A DNA stretch of 64,000 nucleotides from NCBI GenBank assembly GCA_964635875.1, contig CAZWRK010000002.1:49038-113037 (forward strand). The letters run 5' to 3'. Under the pieces are notes generated by a model that saw only the letters and a list, made by a program, of their open reading frames with translations, ran no database searches and was not told the origin of the DNA. The translations under genes and the position numbers were made by a program. Positions within the stretch are counted from its first letter, which is position 1. Each line of letters opens with the position of its first letter. Origin of the DNA: CAZWRK01 sp964635875 (GTDB taxonomy: Bacteria > Pseudomonadota > Gammaproteobacteria > Burkholderiales > Aquaspirillaceae). Positions 15,007 through 22,772 of the stretch are shown here, piece after piece.

Positions 15007-15639
15007 TCAGGGTCCGTCGTTGGGGACGTTGCGGATGGTGACGTTGACTCGCCCAGGGAGATCGGTGGTGACGCCCACCGGCTCCACGTCCGGGATGGGG
15101 TCACCGATCCGCTCGGTGGCGTAGGCGGCGACGGCGATCTGGCCGACGTGCTCTCGCCACCACGACGAAGGCGTGCCATCGGGGTAGTCGTCGTTGTGCT
15201 CGTCGGCCAGGAACCACGCTCCGTCGGCCCCGGTGAGGAACTGGACGAACACCATGTCGCCACGGTCCATCGCGTCTGCGATCTCGTAGCCCGTCATCAC
15301 CGGGAAGGTGCGCTCCCTCTGGATGTACCCGGCCTGGATGGCGTTGGCGAACCAGCCGATCAGCCAGCCGGTATCGGCCTCGGGGCCATCGCTGGCGAGC
15401 ATCACGTCGATGGCCTGCTGGGCGATCTTGGCGATGTGCTCGTTGGTCAGCGTCGGCTCGTCGGGCGTCTGGCCGACCATGATCGCTGCGGTGATCCGAG
15501 GGGTCAACTGAGGGAGGTCGTCGGCCAGCCGGGCACGGAAGGTCCGCTGGAACGCCTCGGCCCACTCCTGGGCGTCGGTCGTGTTCCCCTTGAACTCCGA
15601 GGCAGAGAAGAAGCTCTCGCGATCGTGGTGCTGGGCCAT
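15007..15639 (-). CDS. Hypothetical protein, 210 aa
   Basis: ATG at 15639 overlaps the stop of the upstream gene; the stop lies 2 nt from the N gap, so the C-terminus is complete. Mostly helical in the first 110 residues (EWAEAFQRTFRARLADDL, IAKIAQQAIDVMLASDG), then mixed alpha/beta (YEIADAMDRGDMVFVQFLTG, AWFLADEHNDDYP) and a beta-rich end (GRVNVTIRNV). No domain is recognised. It is one of a run of four coupled small genes (15007-16725). Confidence 0.7.
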   Translation of the reverse strand: MAQHHDRESFFSASEFKGNTTDAQEWAEAFQRTFRARLADDLPQLTPRITAAIMVGQTPDEPTLTNEHIAKIAQQAIDVMLASDGPEADTGWLIGWFANAIQAGYIQRERTFPVMTGYEIADAMDRGDMVFVQFLTGADGAWFLADEHNDDYPDGTPSSWWREHVGQIAVAAYATERIGDPIPDVEPVGVTTDLPGRVNVTIRNVPNDGP

Positions 15640-15899
15640 CAGTCCTCACCCGGTTCGATCGTCACCTTGTAGGGCTTGCCGGTCTCGTCGTGGACGACGA
15701 TGACGTTCTTCTCCTGGACCTGCGGGGACATGAGCAGGATCATGTCGCCACCACCGACACCCGCCAGCAGCCGGAACTGCTGGTCGGTGGTGCCGTTGAT
15801 GGCGGTCACGACCGGGCGGCAGATGTCGGCCAGGGCGGCGACGGCCTCCCGCTGGGTGTCCCCGATCCAGTCCAGGCCGCTGTCGGCCACGAGCCCCAT
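15639..15899 (-). CDS. Hypothetical protein, 86 aa
   Basis: Too short to stand out in its long open frame. The ATG at 15899 overlaps the TGA of the HTH gene (ATGA), which identifies the start. A helix (REAVAALADICRPVVTAIN) is followed by two beta hairpins (DMILLMSPQV, NVIVVHDETGKPYKVTIEPG). No known family is recognised. Coupling to a DNA-binding HTH gene is the only context. Confidence 0.68.
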   Translation of the reverse strand: MGLVADSGLDWIGDTQREAVAALADICRPVVTAINGTTDQQFRLLAGVGGGDMILLMSPQVQEKNVIVVHDETGKPYKVTIEPGED

Positions 15900-16165
15900 C
15901 AGGCGACCTGACGAGCCCGACGGGAGGCGCGGTTGGCCTGCATCTGCTTCTCCACCTCGCTGACGCGGCCCTTGATGCCGACCTTCGGGAAGCGCCAGGT
16001 GGCCGGGCGTCGGTAGCCGTCGCCCCACGCCTCCTTGCGCCCACCGAGGGCGACGGCGTGGGTGCGGACCCACTCCGAGGTCTTGCCGAAGGTGCTGGCG
16101 ACATCCTCCACGGTGAGGTCGTAGGTCTTGCCGTCGCGCTTGAGGGTGGTCTTGGTCTTGGTCAT
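15899..16165 (-). CDS. Excisionase/MerR-like HTH protein, 88 aa
   Basis: The start is ATG at 16165 (MTKTKTTLKRDGKTY), with GAGGAAC about 10 nt upstream. The central helix-turn-helix (VEDVASTFGKTSEWVRTHA) and following wing (RRPATWRFPKV) resemble the winged HTH of MerR, excisionase and phage terminase small-subunit DNA-binding modules. The C-terminus is a basic helix (RVSEVEKQMQANRASRRARQ). It closely resembles the C-terminal domain of the next upstream protein (VDDVAVSLRRSKSWVRAHA, SWRFAAL), so the two genes probably arose by duplication. Confidence 0.72.
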   Translation of the reverse strand: MTKTKTTLKRDGKTYDLTVEDVASTFGKTSEWVRTHAVALGGRKEAWGDGYRRPATWRFPKVGIKGRVSEVEKQMQANRASRRARQVA

Positions 16166-16179
16166 GGGTTGGTTGTTCC

Positions 16180-16725
16180 TCAGGTAGCTGGGACTGGGGT
16201 GATCTCGGTCGGGAGGGCGGCGAAGCGCCAGGACTCTTGCTGGCTTCCTTCCACCCATGCCCGGCGCACGCCTTCGTAGTCGGCAGCGTGGGCGCGGACC
16301 CAACTCTTGCTTCGTCGCAGAGAGACTGCCACGTCATCGACCGAGTAAACGTAGGACTTCCCCTCGTAGAAGAACTGGGGGATCTCCAAGTCGTACACGT
16401 CGATCTGGCTCTTGATCGCCAGGAGGGCGCACTCTGCCCTGCGATGGGAGATGGCACCGTTCTCCAGGAGCCTCGCCACGAGTCGCTCAACGTCCTGGAG
16501 CGAGAACAGTCGGGAGTGCTCCCCCCGCCCGAGTTCCTCCACCCAGAAGAACTGCTCGCCGGTCTTCGGGTCGCTGAGGTTGCCCAGACGCTCCTGCCAG
16601 CGGAGCCACTGGCCCCGCTTGCCAAAGAAGATCCGCGCCACGTCGTCCACCCGGTAGATCGGATGTCGCTCGTCGTCCAGGTCCAGGTGACCAGTCCACA
16701 AGAGGGCGGGATCTGGGGTGCTCAT
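16180..16725 (-). CDS. Two-domain MerR-like DNA-binding protein, 181 aa
   Basis: Two candidate HTH modules are visible: an N-terminal YRVDDVARIFFGKRGQWLRW, followed by a wing-like VEELGRGEHSRLFSLQDVE region, and a C-terminal VDDVAVSLRRSKSWVRAHA with SWRFAAL. A helical linker with RRAECALLAIKSQIDVYDLE joins them. It is likely a sequence-specific regulator that could bind two half sites by itself. Its C-terminal domain is paralogous to the 88-aa protein immediately downstream. Targets are unknown; the tandem arrangement suggests a small regulatory cassette. Confidence 0.7.
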   Translation of the reverse strand: MSTPDPALLWTGHLDLDDERHPIYRVDDVARIFFGKRGQWLRWQERLGNLSDPKTGEQFFWVEELGRGEHSRLFSLQDVERLVARLLENGAISHRRAECALLAIKSQIDVYDLEIPQFFYEGKSYVYSVDDVAVSLRRSKSWVRAHAADYEGVRRAWVEGSQQESWRFAALPTEITPVPAT

Positions 16726-17477
16726 CAGATCTTGCGCTCGTACACGGCGACCGAGGGCTGCGAGGTCGTGGTGGCCTCCTGGATCGCCCGGAGAAGCTCG
16801 GGGCGGGTGCGGAGAACGAGCATGGCCTTGTTCTCATCGAAGACCCGCTCCTGGCGGGTGAAGGCCAGGTAGTCCTCGTGGGTGAACCACGGCTTCTCGG
16901 GGTCGTCCGCGATCTCCTTGAGGGCTGCGGCGCTGAGGGTGGCCGACCCGTTGCGGGTCTCCAGGGAGAACTGGGTGGTGATCTCGGGATCGTCGCCGGG
17001 GAGCTTGGCCTTGCGGATGTAGTGGCCGTCCTTGTTGCGGAACGGGGTGCCGTCGGGGGCGGTCAGGAGGCCGTCGGTCTCGCCCTCGTCCACCTCCACG
17101 TCGGAGTGGTTGAGGACGATGTGGTTGAGGTCGCTGATGCGCCGACCGACCATCGCCTCCACGGTCTTGAGGACGCCGCGCTCCACGAGCGCCTTCGACA
17201 CCTCGGCGGGCTCCAGCCGACGGCGCTCGGACGGGACGACGCTGCCGTACACGTCCATGAGGCGCTCCAGGGCAGCCTTCTCGTCGGGCGTGATCGCCGT
17301 GGGGAGCGGGACGGGGGTGATCTTCACCTCGTCGGGGGCCGCGGGCTTGGCGACCTCCTTGAGCAGATCGCTCATCTTGACGATCTGCCCTTCCCGCAGG
17401 CGGGACTGGACCTTGACGGGGACGATGTAGCTGTCGGTGGCGGTCACTGGGATCTCCTGGTGCTGGGGGTCGCTCAC
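16725..17477 (-). CDS. Hypothetical protein, 250 aa
   Basis: Starts at 17477 with an acidic N-terminus and is coupled to the DNA-binding gene by TGATG. Residues about 60-115 are helical and charged (DEKAALERLMDVYGSVV, RRRLEPAEVSKALVERG), and the rest is mixed (GETDGLLTAPDGTPFRNKDG, FTHEDYLAFTRQERVFDEN). No catalytic motif or known domain was recognised. It could be a structural or regulatory partner of the two HTH proteins. The function is unknown. Confidence 0.7.
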   Translation of the reverse strand: MSDPQHQEIPVTATDSYIVPVKVQSRLREGQIVKMSDLLKEVAKPAAPDEVKITPVPLPTAITPDEKAALERLMDVYGSVVPSERRRLEPAEVSKALVERGVLKTVEAMVGRRISDLNHIVLNHSDVEVDEGETDGLLTAPDGTPFRNKDGHYIRKAKLPGDDPEITTQFSLETRNGSATLSAAALKEIADDPEKPWFTHEDYLAFTRQERVFDENKAMLVLRTRPELLRAIQEATTTSQPSVAVYERKI

Positions 17478-17513
17478 GTCCGCAGGCTACCTTGGATAGC
17501 CGCCAGAGATCAA

Positions 17514-18341
17514 CTACTCCGTCTTGCGAGACCTCTGGAGGGAGCCGAAGGTCTCGGAGCCCTGCCTCTTCTTGAGGTGGGGGATGTTGTTCACGACCAC
17601 GGCGATCTTGTTGGTCGGCAGGGTGACACAGTGGCGGTCGTCTTCGTGCTGGCTCGTGTACCCGGCCTCTTCGGCTGCCTCCAGCGACGGGAACACGTCA
17701 CAGTGGCGATCGTGCTCCAGGTCCACGAGCCCGTCCTCCATGCCCCCGAGCGAGTAGAGCCAGAGGAAGTTGGGAGGGGCCTTGCCCTCGGCCATCCGCT
17801 TGAAGCGGGCCACCTCCCGTGTGTAGGCGTAGAAGGTGGTCTCGGGGTGCGACCGGGCGAGATCCATCCACGCCTGTAGGTACTCGTCGGTGAAGAAGTC
17901 TCCGGCGTCGTGGATGCGGACCCACTTGCCGACGTACCGCTTGTGGTCAAGCTCGTCGGACATCGCCTGGGTCCAGCCGTCCAGGTCTTCGACCACCATC
18001 GCGAGGTTGCGGGCGTGAGCCGCCTTCACGTTGGAGAACTGGNNNNNNNNNNNNNNNNNNNNNNNNNNNNNNNNNNNNNNNNNNNNNNNNNNNNNNNNNN
18101 NNNNNNNNNNNNNNNNNNNNNNNNNNNNNNNNNNNNNNNNNNTTCGACCACCATCGCGAGGTTGCGGGCGTGAGCCGCCTTCACGTTGGAGAACTGGTAG
18201 GTGCCGACGCGGGCGTAGCAGAAGCGAGCGCAGACGCCTGCCGTCTGGCAGGGATGCACGGAGGGCCGGGAGGGTCCAGTTGTAGATGCCGAGGGGGCGA
18301 AGCTCACCGTTCTGGGTGAGCATCCACCTGCGTCCCGCCAT
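17514..18341 (-). CDS. GP88-family phage protein, interrupted by an assembly gap and a frame change
   Basis: The recognised pieces are MLTQNGELRPLGIYNWTLPA at the N-terminus (ATG at 18341), then in another frame HPCQTAGVCARFCYARVGTY, then VRIHDAGDFFTDEYLQAW, TTFYAYTREVARFK and the C-terminus. These are hallmarks of the actinophage gene product 88 family, which has a conserved CxxxGxCxxxCYA cysteine set of unknown function. The N-terminal and Cys-containing parts are in frames one nucleotide apart, and a 100-N gap flanked by an exact 55-bp duplication lies inside the gene. Both look like assembly damage rather than biology. The intact protein would be about 215-225 aa. Confidence 0.72.
   Translation of the reverse strand: MAGRRWMLTQNGELRPLGIYNWTLPALRASLPDGRRLRSLLLRPRRHLPVLQREGGSRPQPRDGGRXXXXXXXXXXXXXXXXXXXXXXXXXXXXXXXXXXQFSNVKAAHARNLAMVVEDLDGWTQAMSDELDHKRYVGKWVRIHDAGDFFTDEYLQAWMDLARSHPETTFYAYTREVARFKRMAEGKAPPNFLWLYSLGGMEDGLVDLEHDRHCDVFPSLEAAEEAGYTSQHEDDRHCVTLPTNKIAVVVNNIPHLKKRQGSETFGSLQRSRKTE
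17988..18197. repeat. 55-bp direct repeat flanking a 100-N gap (assembly artefact)
   Basis: The 55 nt at 17988-18042 are identical to those at 18143-18197, and 18043-18142 is exactly 100 N. Both copies encode the same protein segment (QFSNVKAAHARNLAMVVE). Two contigs evidently overlap here by 55 nt, so the gap is not real and 155 nt should be removed. An overlap of 55 fits a de Bruijn k-mer length. Confidence 0.92.
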
Positions 18342-18350
18342 GTGTAGCGT

Positions 18351-18380
18351 CCTAGATCTAGGTCGTGTCCTAGATCTAGG
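18351..18380. promoter_or_regulatory. Tandem 12-bp palindromes CCTAGATCTAGG
   Basis: Perfect palindromes at 18351-18362 and 18369-18380, with centres 18 bp apart, within the direct repeat GTCCTAGATCTAGGTC. They sit between the holin stop (the second copy overlaps its TAG) and the GP88 ATG at 18341. Tandem palindromes on about two helical turns look like an operator for a dimeric regulator. They contain two CTAG tetramers each, an otherwise scarce word here. Confidence 0.6.
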
Positions 18381-18672
18381 TCAGCCGGTTGGGGGTCGGA
18401 GGCGGCTGGGGCTTGCCTCCCTGCACCGGCAGGTAGCCCGGCTGCACCGGCAGCCCGAGCAGCCATCCCAGCTTGGGGAACTTGGACTCCAGCCAGCGGA
18501 CGGCGGCGTAGTAGATGCCGGTGACGAAGGCGGTGAAGAACATCATGCCCTGGGCCTTGGTGGCGTCGTCCACGACGATGCCGTACTTGGCGGCGAGCCA
18601 CGAGAGGGCGACACCGACGCCCACGGGCACCCAGGTCCGCACGAGGCTGGTGATGTAGTTGCGAAGGTCCAT
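18376..18672 (-). CDS. Putative holin, 98 aa
   Basis: Begins at ATG 18672, six nt after the endolysin stop. Two predicted membrane segments are visible, WVPVGVGVALSWLAAKYGIV and GMMFFTAFVTGIYYAAVRWL, separated by a short charged turn, followed by a cytoplasmic tail rich in Pro/Gly (LPVQPGYLPVQGGKPQPPP). Size, topology and position right after the amidase endolysin fit a class II-like holin that permeabilises the membrane to release or activate the endolysin. Holins share little sequence, so context carries the call. Confidence 0.75.
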   Translation of the reverse strand: MDLRNYITSLVRTWVPVGVGVALSWLAAKYGIVVDDATKAQGMMFFTAFVTGIYYAAVRWLESKFPKLGWLLGLPVQPGYLPVQGGKPQPPPTPNRLT

Positions 18673-18677
18673 GCCGA

Positions 18678-19532
18678 TCACCCGATCCAGGGGATGTCCA
18701 CGAAGAAGTCCGGGTCCAGCACCTTGGGCTGCTGGCGCTCGTCCTGGCGGATCTGCTGGCCGACGTAGAGCCCGTTGAGGGTGGGCCGGTTGACCGGGTA
18801 GATCCCGAGGGCGCTCACGACGTAGACCCGGCCCTTGTCGAAGCTCTTGCCGTCGGGGCGGGCGAGATCCTTGCTGGACCGGAACGCGTAGGGCTTGGTC
18901 GTGTCGATGTGGGCGATCAGGTCGTCCTTGATTCCCATGATCTCCTGCTCCTGTGAGGGTGGCGGCGGCTTGGGGGGCTGGTACCCGCCCTGTCGGATCA
19001 GGTCTGCGACCTGACGGCGGAACTGGTCCGGGTTGTAGAACTCGGGGACCGAGGACTTCACATAGTCGATCTTGCGGGTGGGTGCCCACTCGTAGTGCTG
19101 GCACACCATGTCGGCGCTGTAGCGGTTCCAGGCGAAGGCTGCCTGGATGCGGACCTGCATCTCCAGCGACTCGTCGGTGACCGGCTCGGCCAGCGTGCCG
19201 ACGTGCTCCACCTCCAGCCCCAGGGTGTTGCTGTTGCCGGTGATGCCCCTCCAGCCGCCCTTCCCGGCGTTGTTGGAGCGGCCTGCGGCGATGAGCCGGG
19301 CGACGTTGTCGCGACCGAGCAGGACGTTGCACAGCGGGCCGGGAACGTCCGGGCGTCCTTCGATGCAGATGCGGAGCGACGGAGCTACCCCGGCCCGAGG
19401 GCCTGCGGTGTGGTGGTTCACGCCCACCTTGGGCGAGATGGTGGAAGCGCCGCGGGTCTGCCAGCCCTGGATGGGCTCCACCGGAACCCCGAAGCGGCGC
19501 AGGTCGTCCAGGAGCGTGGTCTGGTAGCCCAT
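18678..19532 (-). CDS. Endolysin: N-acetylmuramoyl-L-alanine amidase
   Basis: A 284-aa amidase_2/PGRP-type enzyme cutting the amide bond between MurNAc and L-Ala at lysis. Zinc and catalytic features are VNHHTAG (His40/41), GLEVEHVG and a later His in CQHYEWAPTRKIDY followed by the family-typical Lys. Residues about 190-205 are a Pro-rich linker (PPKPPPPSQEQE) leading to a C-terminal domain of about 80 residues with no recognised wall-binding motif. No signal peptide is present, consistent with holin-dependent release. ATG 19532 overlaps the upstream stop (TGATG). Confidence 0.9.
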   Translation of the reverse strand: MGYQTTLLDDLRRFGVPVEPIQGWQTRGASTISPKVGVNHHTAGPRAGVAPSLRICIEGRPDVPGPLCNVLLGRDNVARLIAAGRSNNAGKGGWRGITGNSNTLGLEVEHVGTLAEPVTDESLEMQVRIQAAFAWNRYSADMVCQHYEWAPTRKIDYVKSSVPEFYNPDQFRRQVADLIRQGGYQPPKPPPPSQEQEIMGIKDDLIAHIDTTKPYAFRSSKDLARPDGKSFDKGRVYVVSALGIYPVNRPTLNGLYVGQQIRQDERQQPKVLDPDFFVDIPWIG

Positions 19533-19738
19533 CAGTCCTCGTCACCGATCAGGAGCCCAGGGACGATGGCTGCTGCGGCCTCGGCCTCGGCAAGCTCACG
19601 GTACTGGCGGGCCAGATCCTCGTCGGCCACCGAGTCCGGGAACAGGGCGAGAAGCTCTGCCACCTCGTCATCGACGGCGTGCTCGGTGAAGTCGATCTCG
19701 CAGCCGTCGATCTCGTCGTCGTCTTCGGGCGCAGGCAT
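19532..19738 (-). CDS. Small acidic protein, 68 aa
   Basis: The start at ATG 19738 (MPAPEDDDEIDG) is preferred over a TTG at 19774, because GGTGGGAG lies upstream and the acidic composition begins there. The product is strongly acidic and helical (DDEVAELLALFPDSVADED, ARQYRELAEAEAAAA) and contains one Cys. No family is recognised. Its coupling to the endolysin suggests a lysis-timing or unrelated small accessory role, which cannot be decided here. Confidence 0.65.
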   Translation of the reverse strand: MPAPEDDDEIDGCEIDFTEHAVDDEVAELLALFPDSVADEDLARQYRELAEAEAAAAIVPGLLIGDED

Positions 19739-19782
19739 CGGGCGAAAGACTACTCCCACCAGTGGAAGATGCAAGGGGATGT

Positions 19783-19826
19783 CCGGGACGGGGGCGGAAG
19801 GTGTGAGCGACTACCCCCGCCCCGAA
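19783..19826 (-). terminator. GC-rich inverted repeat between two small genes
   Basis: GGGACGGGGG and CCCCCGCCCC form a 10-bp stem with one mismatch in the gap between 19739 and 19830. No U-tract follows on the transcribed strand. It may weaken read-through into the lysis genes or simply mark a structured leader. Confidence 0.35.
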
Positions 19827-19830
19827 CGAT

Positions 19831-20094
19831 CTAGCCCCCGGTGTCCCAGGGGTTGAACTTGTAGGTGGCCTTGACGTGGCGGATGTAGAGGGAGTCGAAG
19901 CGACTCCCTCCGACGAGCCCGAGCCGAGGTCCACCGACCGCCTCGTGCTCCCACCCGGCGACGATCTCCACGGCCTCCTTGATGGAGAGCTTCCTGCGAG
20001 CCTCACCCGACTTCTCCAGGTACCACTTCCCGGCCCTGTCGTAGCGGACGACCTCCGAGCCGTCCTCGTTGGTCCCGTAGACACGTCGATCCAT
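19831..20094 (-). CDS. Hypothetical protein, 87 aa
   Basis: ATG 20094 overlaps the preceding gene's stop. The sequence is beta-rich at the start (RRVYGTNEDGSEVVRYDRAG, KWYLEK), then a helix (KLSIKEAVEIVAGWEHEA) and a terminal strand (FDSLYIRHVKATYKFNPW). It is basic and compact with no Cys. No family is recognised. It forms a coupled run with the next two upstream genes, ending at the DinG-like helicase. Confidence 0.68.
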   Translation of the reverse strand: MDRRVYGTNEDGSEVVRYDRAGKWYLEKSGEARRKLSIKEAVEIVAGWEHEAVGGPRLGLVGGSRFDSLYIRHVKATYKFNPWDTGG

Positions 20095-20504
20095 CAGCCC
20101 TCCCTGCTGTGGACGGAGACCATCTTCCTGGGCTCCCCGAGGATCTCGGCCACCTTGCCCTTCGGGAAGACGTAGGTGGAGTCAGGGTACTTCCACCTCG
20201 GCCTCACCGTGAGGGACCACGAGAAGGGCACCGAGACCTCGGCCCAGGAGATCCGCTTCCAGAGGAAGCGAGGAATCCACCAGGGGCGCAGGGCGTAGGT
20301 GTACCGGAAGGTGTGCCTCTTGGTCTCCGTGATCGGGTCGCCAGCGTCCTCGGTCTGGACGTAGGCGGTGAGCGCCATCGCCAGGTAGCCAGACTGCTCC
20401 GCGAGGACGACCTCGGGGTGATGGAGGCCGGGGGCCAGCCTCTCCCTGTCGATCACTACCTGCTGGGCGACCTGCTCGTAGCGGAGGGTGCGACGATCAT
20501 CCAT
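20094..20504 (-). CDS. Hypothetical protein, 136 aa
   Basis: A Trp- and Arg-rich protein with alternating strands (TKRHTFRYTYALRPWWIPRF, KRISWAEVSVPFSWSLTVR) after a helical N-terminus (RTLRYEQVAQQVVIDRERL). The start at 20504 overlaps the upstream gene by 8 bp. There is no signal peptide or recognisable motif. Unknown function; only the conserved operon position between helicase and lysis genes can be stated. Confidence 0.67.
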   Translation of the reverse strand: MDDRRTLRYEQVAQQVVIDRERLAPGLHHPEVVLAEQSGYLAMALTAYVQTEDAGDPITETKRHTFRYTYALRPWWIPRFLWKRISWAEVSVPFSWSLTVRPRWKYPDSTYVFPKGKVAEILGEPRKMVSVHSREG

Positions 20505-20721
20505 CGTCGGTCATCCTCGTCACCAGGAGCGGAGGCTCGTTGTGGGCGAGCCGGGCAAGGACGGCGCGACCGAAGTGGTCGGCCTGCTCTTCGCTGATGA
20601 GCCCCGCCGTCAAGTCCTTCGCCGCAGAGGCGATGATGCCGACAGCGACCTCGTAGTCCTTGACGAACTGGATGAACTCTTCGTCTGCGAGCGCACCGGA
20701 GATGTCGTCGTCGCCGTCCAT
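20497..20721 (-). CDS. Hypothetical protein, 74 aa
   Basis: A small acidic, helical protein. ATG 20721 overlaps the DinG-like helicase stop. Helices are suggested by DEEFIQFVKDYEVAVGIIAS and EEQADHFGRAVLARLAHN. No known family is recognised. Tight coupling to the helicase could mean a partner or modulator, but the sequence offers no direct support. Confidence 0.66.
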   Translation of the reverse strand: MDGDDDISGALADEEFIQFVKDYEVAVGIIASAAKDLTAGLISEEQADHFGRAVLARLAHNEPPLLVTRMTDDG

Positions 20722-22745
20722 CAGAGATCACCCCCGAAGAAGGCATCGACCTCGTGCATCGCTGAGATGCGCTTGGCCGGAGGGAGGCTGCGGAGGATGC
20801 CCTTGCCGTAGGGGGTCTCGGTGAGCCGGGAGTCCAGGATGGCGACCACGCCCCGGTCGTTGCGATGGCGGATCAGCCGACCGAACCCCTGCTCCAAGAT
20901 GAGGCTCATCACCGGGATGACGTAGTCCGTGAAGGACGAGCCGCCCCGAGCTTCGATCCGCTCGCAGCGGGCCTCGGTGACGGGCTCGGTGGGGACCGGG
21001 AAGGGCATCTTGTCGATGACCACCAGCGAACATGCTGAACCCTGGAAGTCAACGCCCGTGAAGAAGCTCCGGGTGGCGAAGAGGACCGACTCGTGATCGG
21101 CCATGAACTTGTCGGCAAGCTCGTTGTTCGGTGCCTGGCCCTGCATCATGCAGACGTAGGGCAGCCGACGAGAGAGGGTCTCGTAGGCGCTCTCCATCTG
21201 CTTGCGGGAGGTGAACAGGAGCAGCGCCCGTCCCTGGCTGGCCCGCACGAGGTCGCCCATCTCCACGATGGCCTCGCCCGCCCAGGACCGGGCCTTGGGC
21301 GACGAGAGGTGGGATGGGACGTAGATGGCGCTCTGGGTGCCGTAGTCGAAGGGGGTGCCGACATCGACCGCCTCGTACTCGGGGATGCCGAGCCGCCCGG
21401 TGATGTAGTCGAACTTCCCGCCGACCGACATGGTGGCGCTCACCAGGATGGCGGGGGTCTTCGACCACACCGACTCGTAGAGGATGTCGGCCACTTCGAT
21501 GGGGGCCACTTCGATGGAGATCTGCTCATCGGCCTGCCTGCCCCGTCGCGTGGGCCGGGTGGCCTCGCACCACGCCACCAGCTTGGGGTCGTCGGAGGTC
21601 ATCTCCGAGAGCAGGTGCCGGAACTTCTTGGCGAGGCTGGTGGAGCGCGAGCCGAGCCGCTGCTTGGTCAGGCGGGCCTTGTCCGCACCGACCACGCCGG
21701 TCACGTCGGCCCGAGCGATGGCCTGGGCGAAGATCACGAGTGCGTTGTGGAAGGCGATCCAGGTCGGCTCCCAGTCGGGGTTGTCGAACGCTGCCCGCCG
21801 CAGCCGCCACTGGTTCGGCTTGGGGAGTGGGGAGCCGTCGTCGTCACGGGGCTGGGGGCGGATCTCTTCCAGCATCTCCCAGGCCCGGTCGGTCTGATCC
21901 AGCAGGTCTGCGATGGCGTCGGTGAGGTCCGACTTGTCGGTGCCCTCCAGGTGCCGCTGGGCGAAGTTGTTGGCCTCTGAGGTGAGCTTGCGGATGCCGC
22001 CCTCGGTGAACTTGGTGCCGAGCATCTTGGCTGCCCAGTCCTCAAGCTCGTGCGCCTCGTCGGCCACCACCACGTCGTACTCACCGATCATGGTGGACTT
22101 GCCGCCCGTGACCTCCCGGACCATGAGGTCCGTGAAGAACAGGGCGTGGTTGACGACGACGATCTTGGAGTTCCGAGCCCGCTCCTTCACCTGCTCTGCG
22201 AAGCACTCTTCGCCGTAGGGGCAGTCGCTCTTGCCGGGGCACTCGTCGGACGATGCCGTGATGCCCCGCCACTCCATGTCGGTGAGGGGGACCGGCAACT
22301 CGTCGCGCTCGCCGTAGAAGGTCTCGCCCGCCTCCTTCTTGGCCCGGATGGCGACCTTGACCTCGCGGGTGGCGTCGGTGTCGGCCTCGTCCAGCTTCGC
22401 CCGGCAGACGTAGTTCGACCGCCCCTTGAGGACGGTGTAGGTGAAGTCGATGCCGAGGTGCTCTGCCAGGAAGGGCAGATCCTTGTTGGCGATCTGGTCC
22501 TGGAGGGCCTTGGTCGCCGTGGTGATGACCGTGTTGCCGTTGGCCTGGATCGCGGGGATCAGGTAGCCGAGGCTCTTGCCCGTGCCGCACCCGGCCTGGC
22601 CGATGAGGTGCTGGCCGGTGGCGAAGGACCGCTCCACCGCTCGGGCGAGGGTCTGCTGCTGGGGGCGGGACTCGTAGCCCGGAAGGGTCTCAGCCAGGAC
22701 GGCCTCGGCCTCTTCGAAGGTCCGTGGGTTGGTCGTGTCGCTCAC
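20721..22745 (-). CDS. DinG/XPD-like Fe-S DNA helicase
   Basis: A 674-aa superfamily 2 helicase of the Rad3/XPD/DinG group, expected to unwind 5'-3' on damaged or R-loop-containing DNA. Walker A is AGCGTGKS (51-58) and the DEAH box is VVADEAHELEDW (about 226-237). Four cysteines placed as in the Fe-S helicases are visible: C114 (NYVC), C169, C175 and C181 (ECPGKSDCPYGEEC), strongly suggesting an iron-sulfur domain. C-terminal motifs include LLLFTSRKQM, FFTGVDFQG and QGFGRLIRHRND. The start is GTG at 22745. Confidence 0.9.
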   Translation of the reverse strand: MSDTTNPRTFEEAEAVLAETLPGYESRPQQQTLARAVERSFATGQHLIGQAGCGTGKSLGYLIPAIQANGNTVITTATKALQDQIANKDLPFLAEHLGIDFTYTVLKGRSNYVCRAKLDEADTDATREVKVAIRAKKEAGETFYGERDELPVPLTDMEWRGITASSDECPGKSDCPYGEECFAEQVKERARNSKIVVVNHALFFTDLMVREVTGGKSTMIGEYDVVVADEAHELEDWAAKMLGTKFTEGGIRKLTSEANNFAQRHLEGTDKSDLTDAIADLLDQTDRAWEMLEEIRPQPRDDDGSPLPKPNQWRLRRAAFDNPDWEPTWIAFHNALVIFAQAIARADVTGVVGADKARLTKQRLGSRSTSLAKKFRHLLSEMTSDDPKLVAWCEATRPTRRGRQADEQISIEVAPIEVADILYESVWSKTPAILVSATMSVGGKFDYITGRLGIPEYEAVDVGTPFDYGTQSAIYVPSHLSSPKARSWAGEAIVEMGDLVRASQGRALLLFTSRKQMESAYETLSRRLPYVCMMQGQAPNNELADKFMADHESVLFATRSFFTGVDFQGSACSLVVIDKMPFPVPTEPVTEARCERIEARGGSSFTDYVIPVMSLILEQGFGRLIRHRNDRGVVAILDSRLTETPYGKGILRSLPPAKRISAMHEVDAFFGGDL

Positions 22746-22772
22746 GCCACCAGCCTAATGGTTGGCAGGAGC

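Noticed and set aside
18043..18142. Treating the 55-bp duplication as a biological direct repeat or attachment site
   Set aside because: It borders exactly 100 N and lies in one coding segment of a conserved protein, so it is an assembly overlap.
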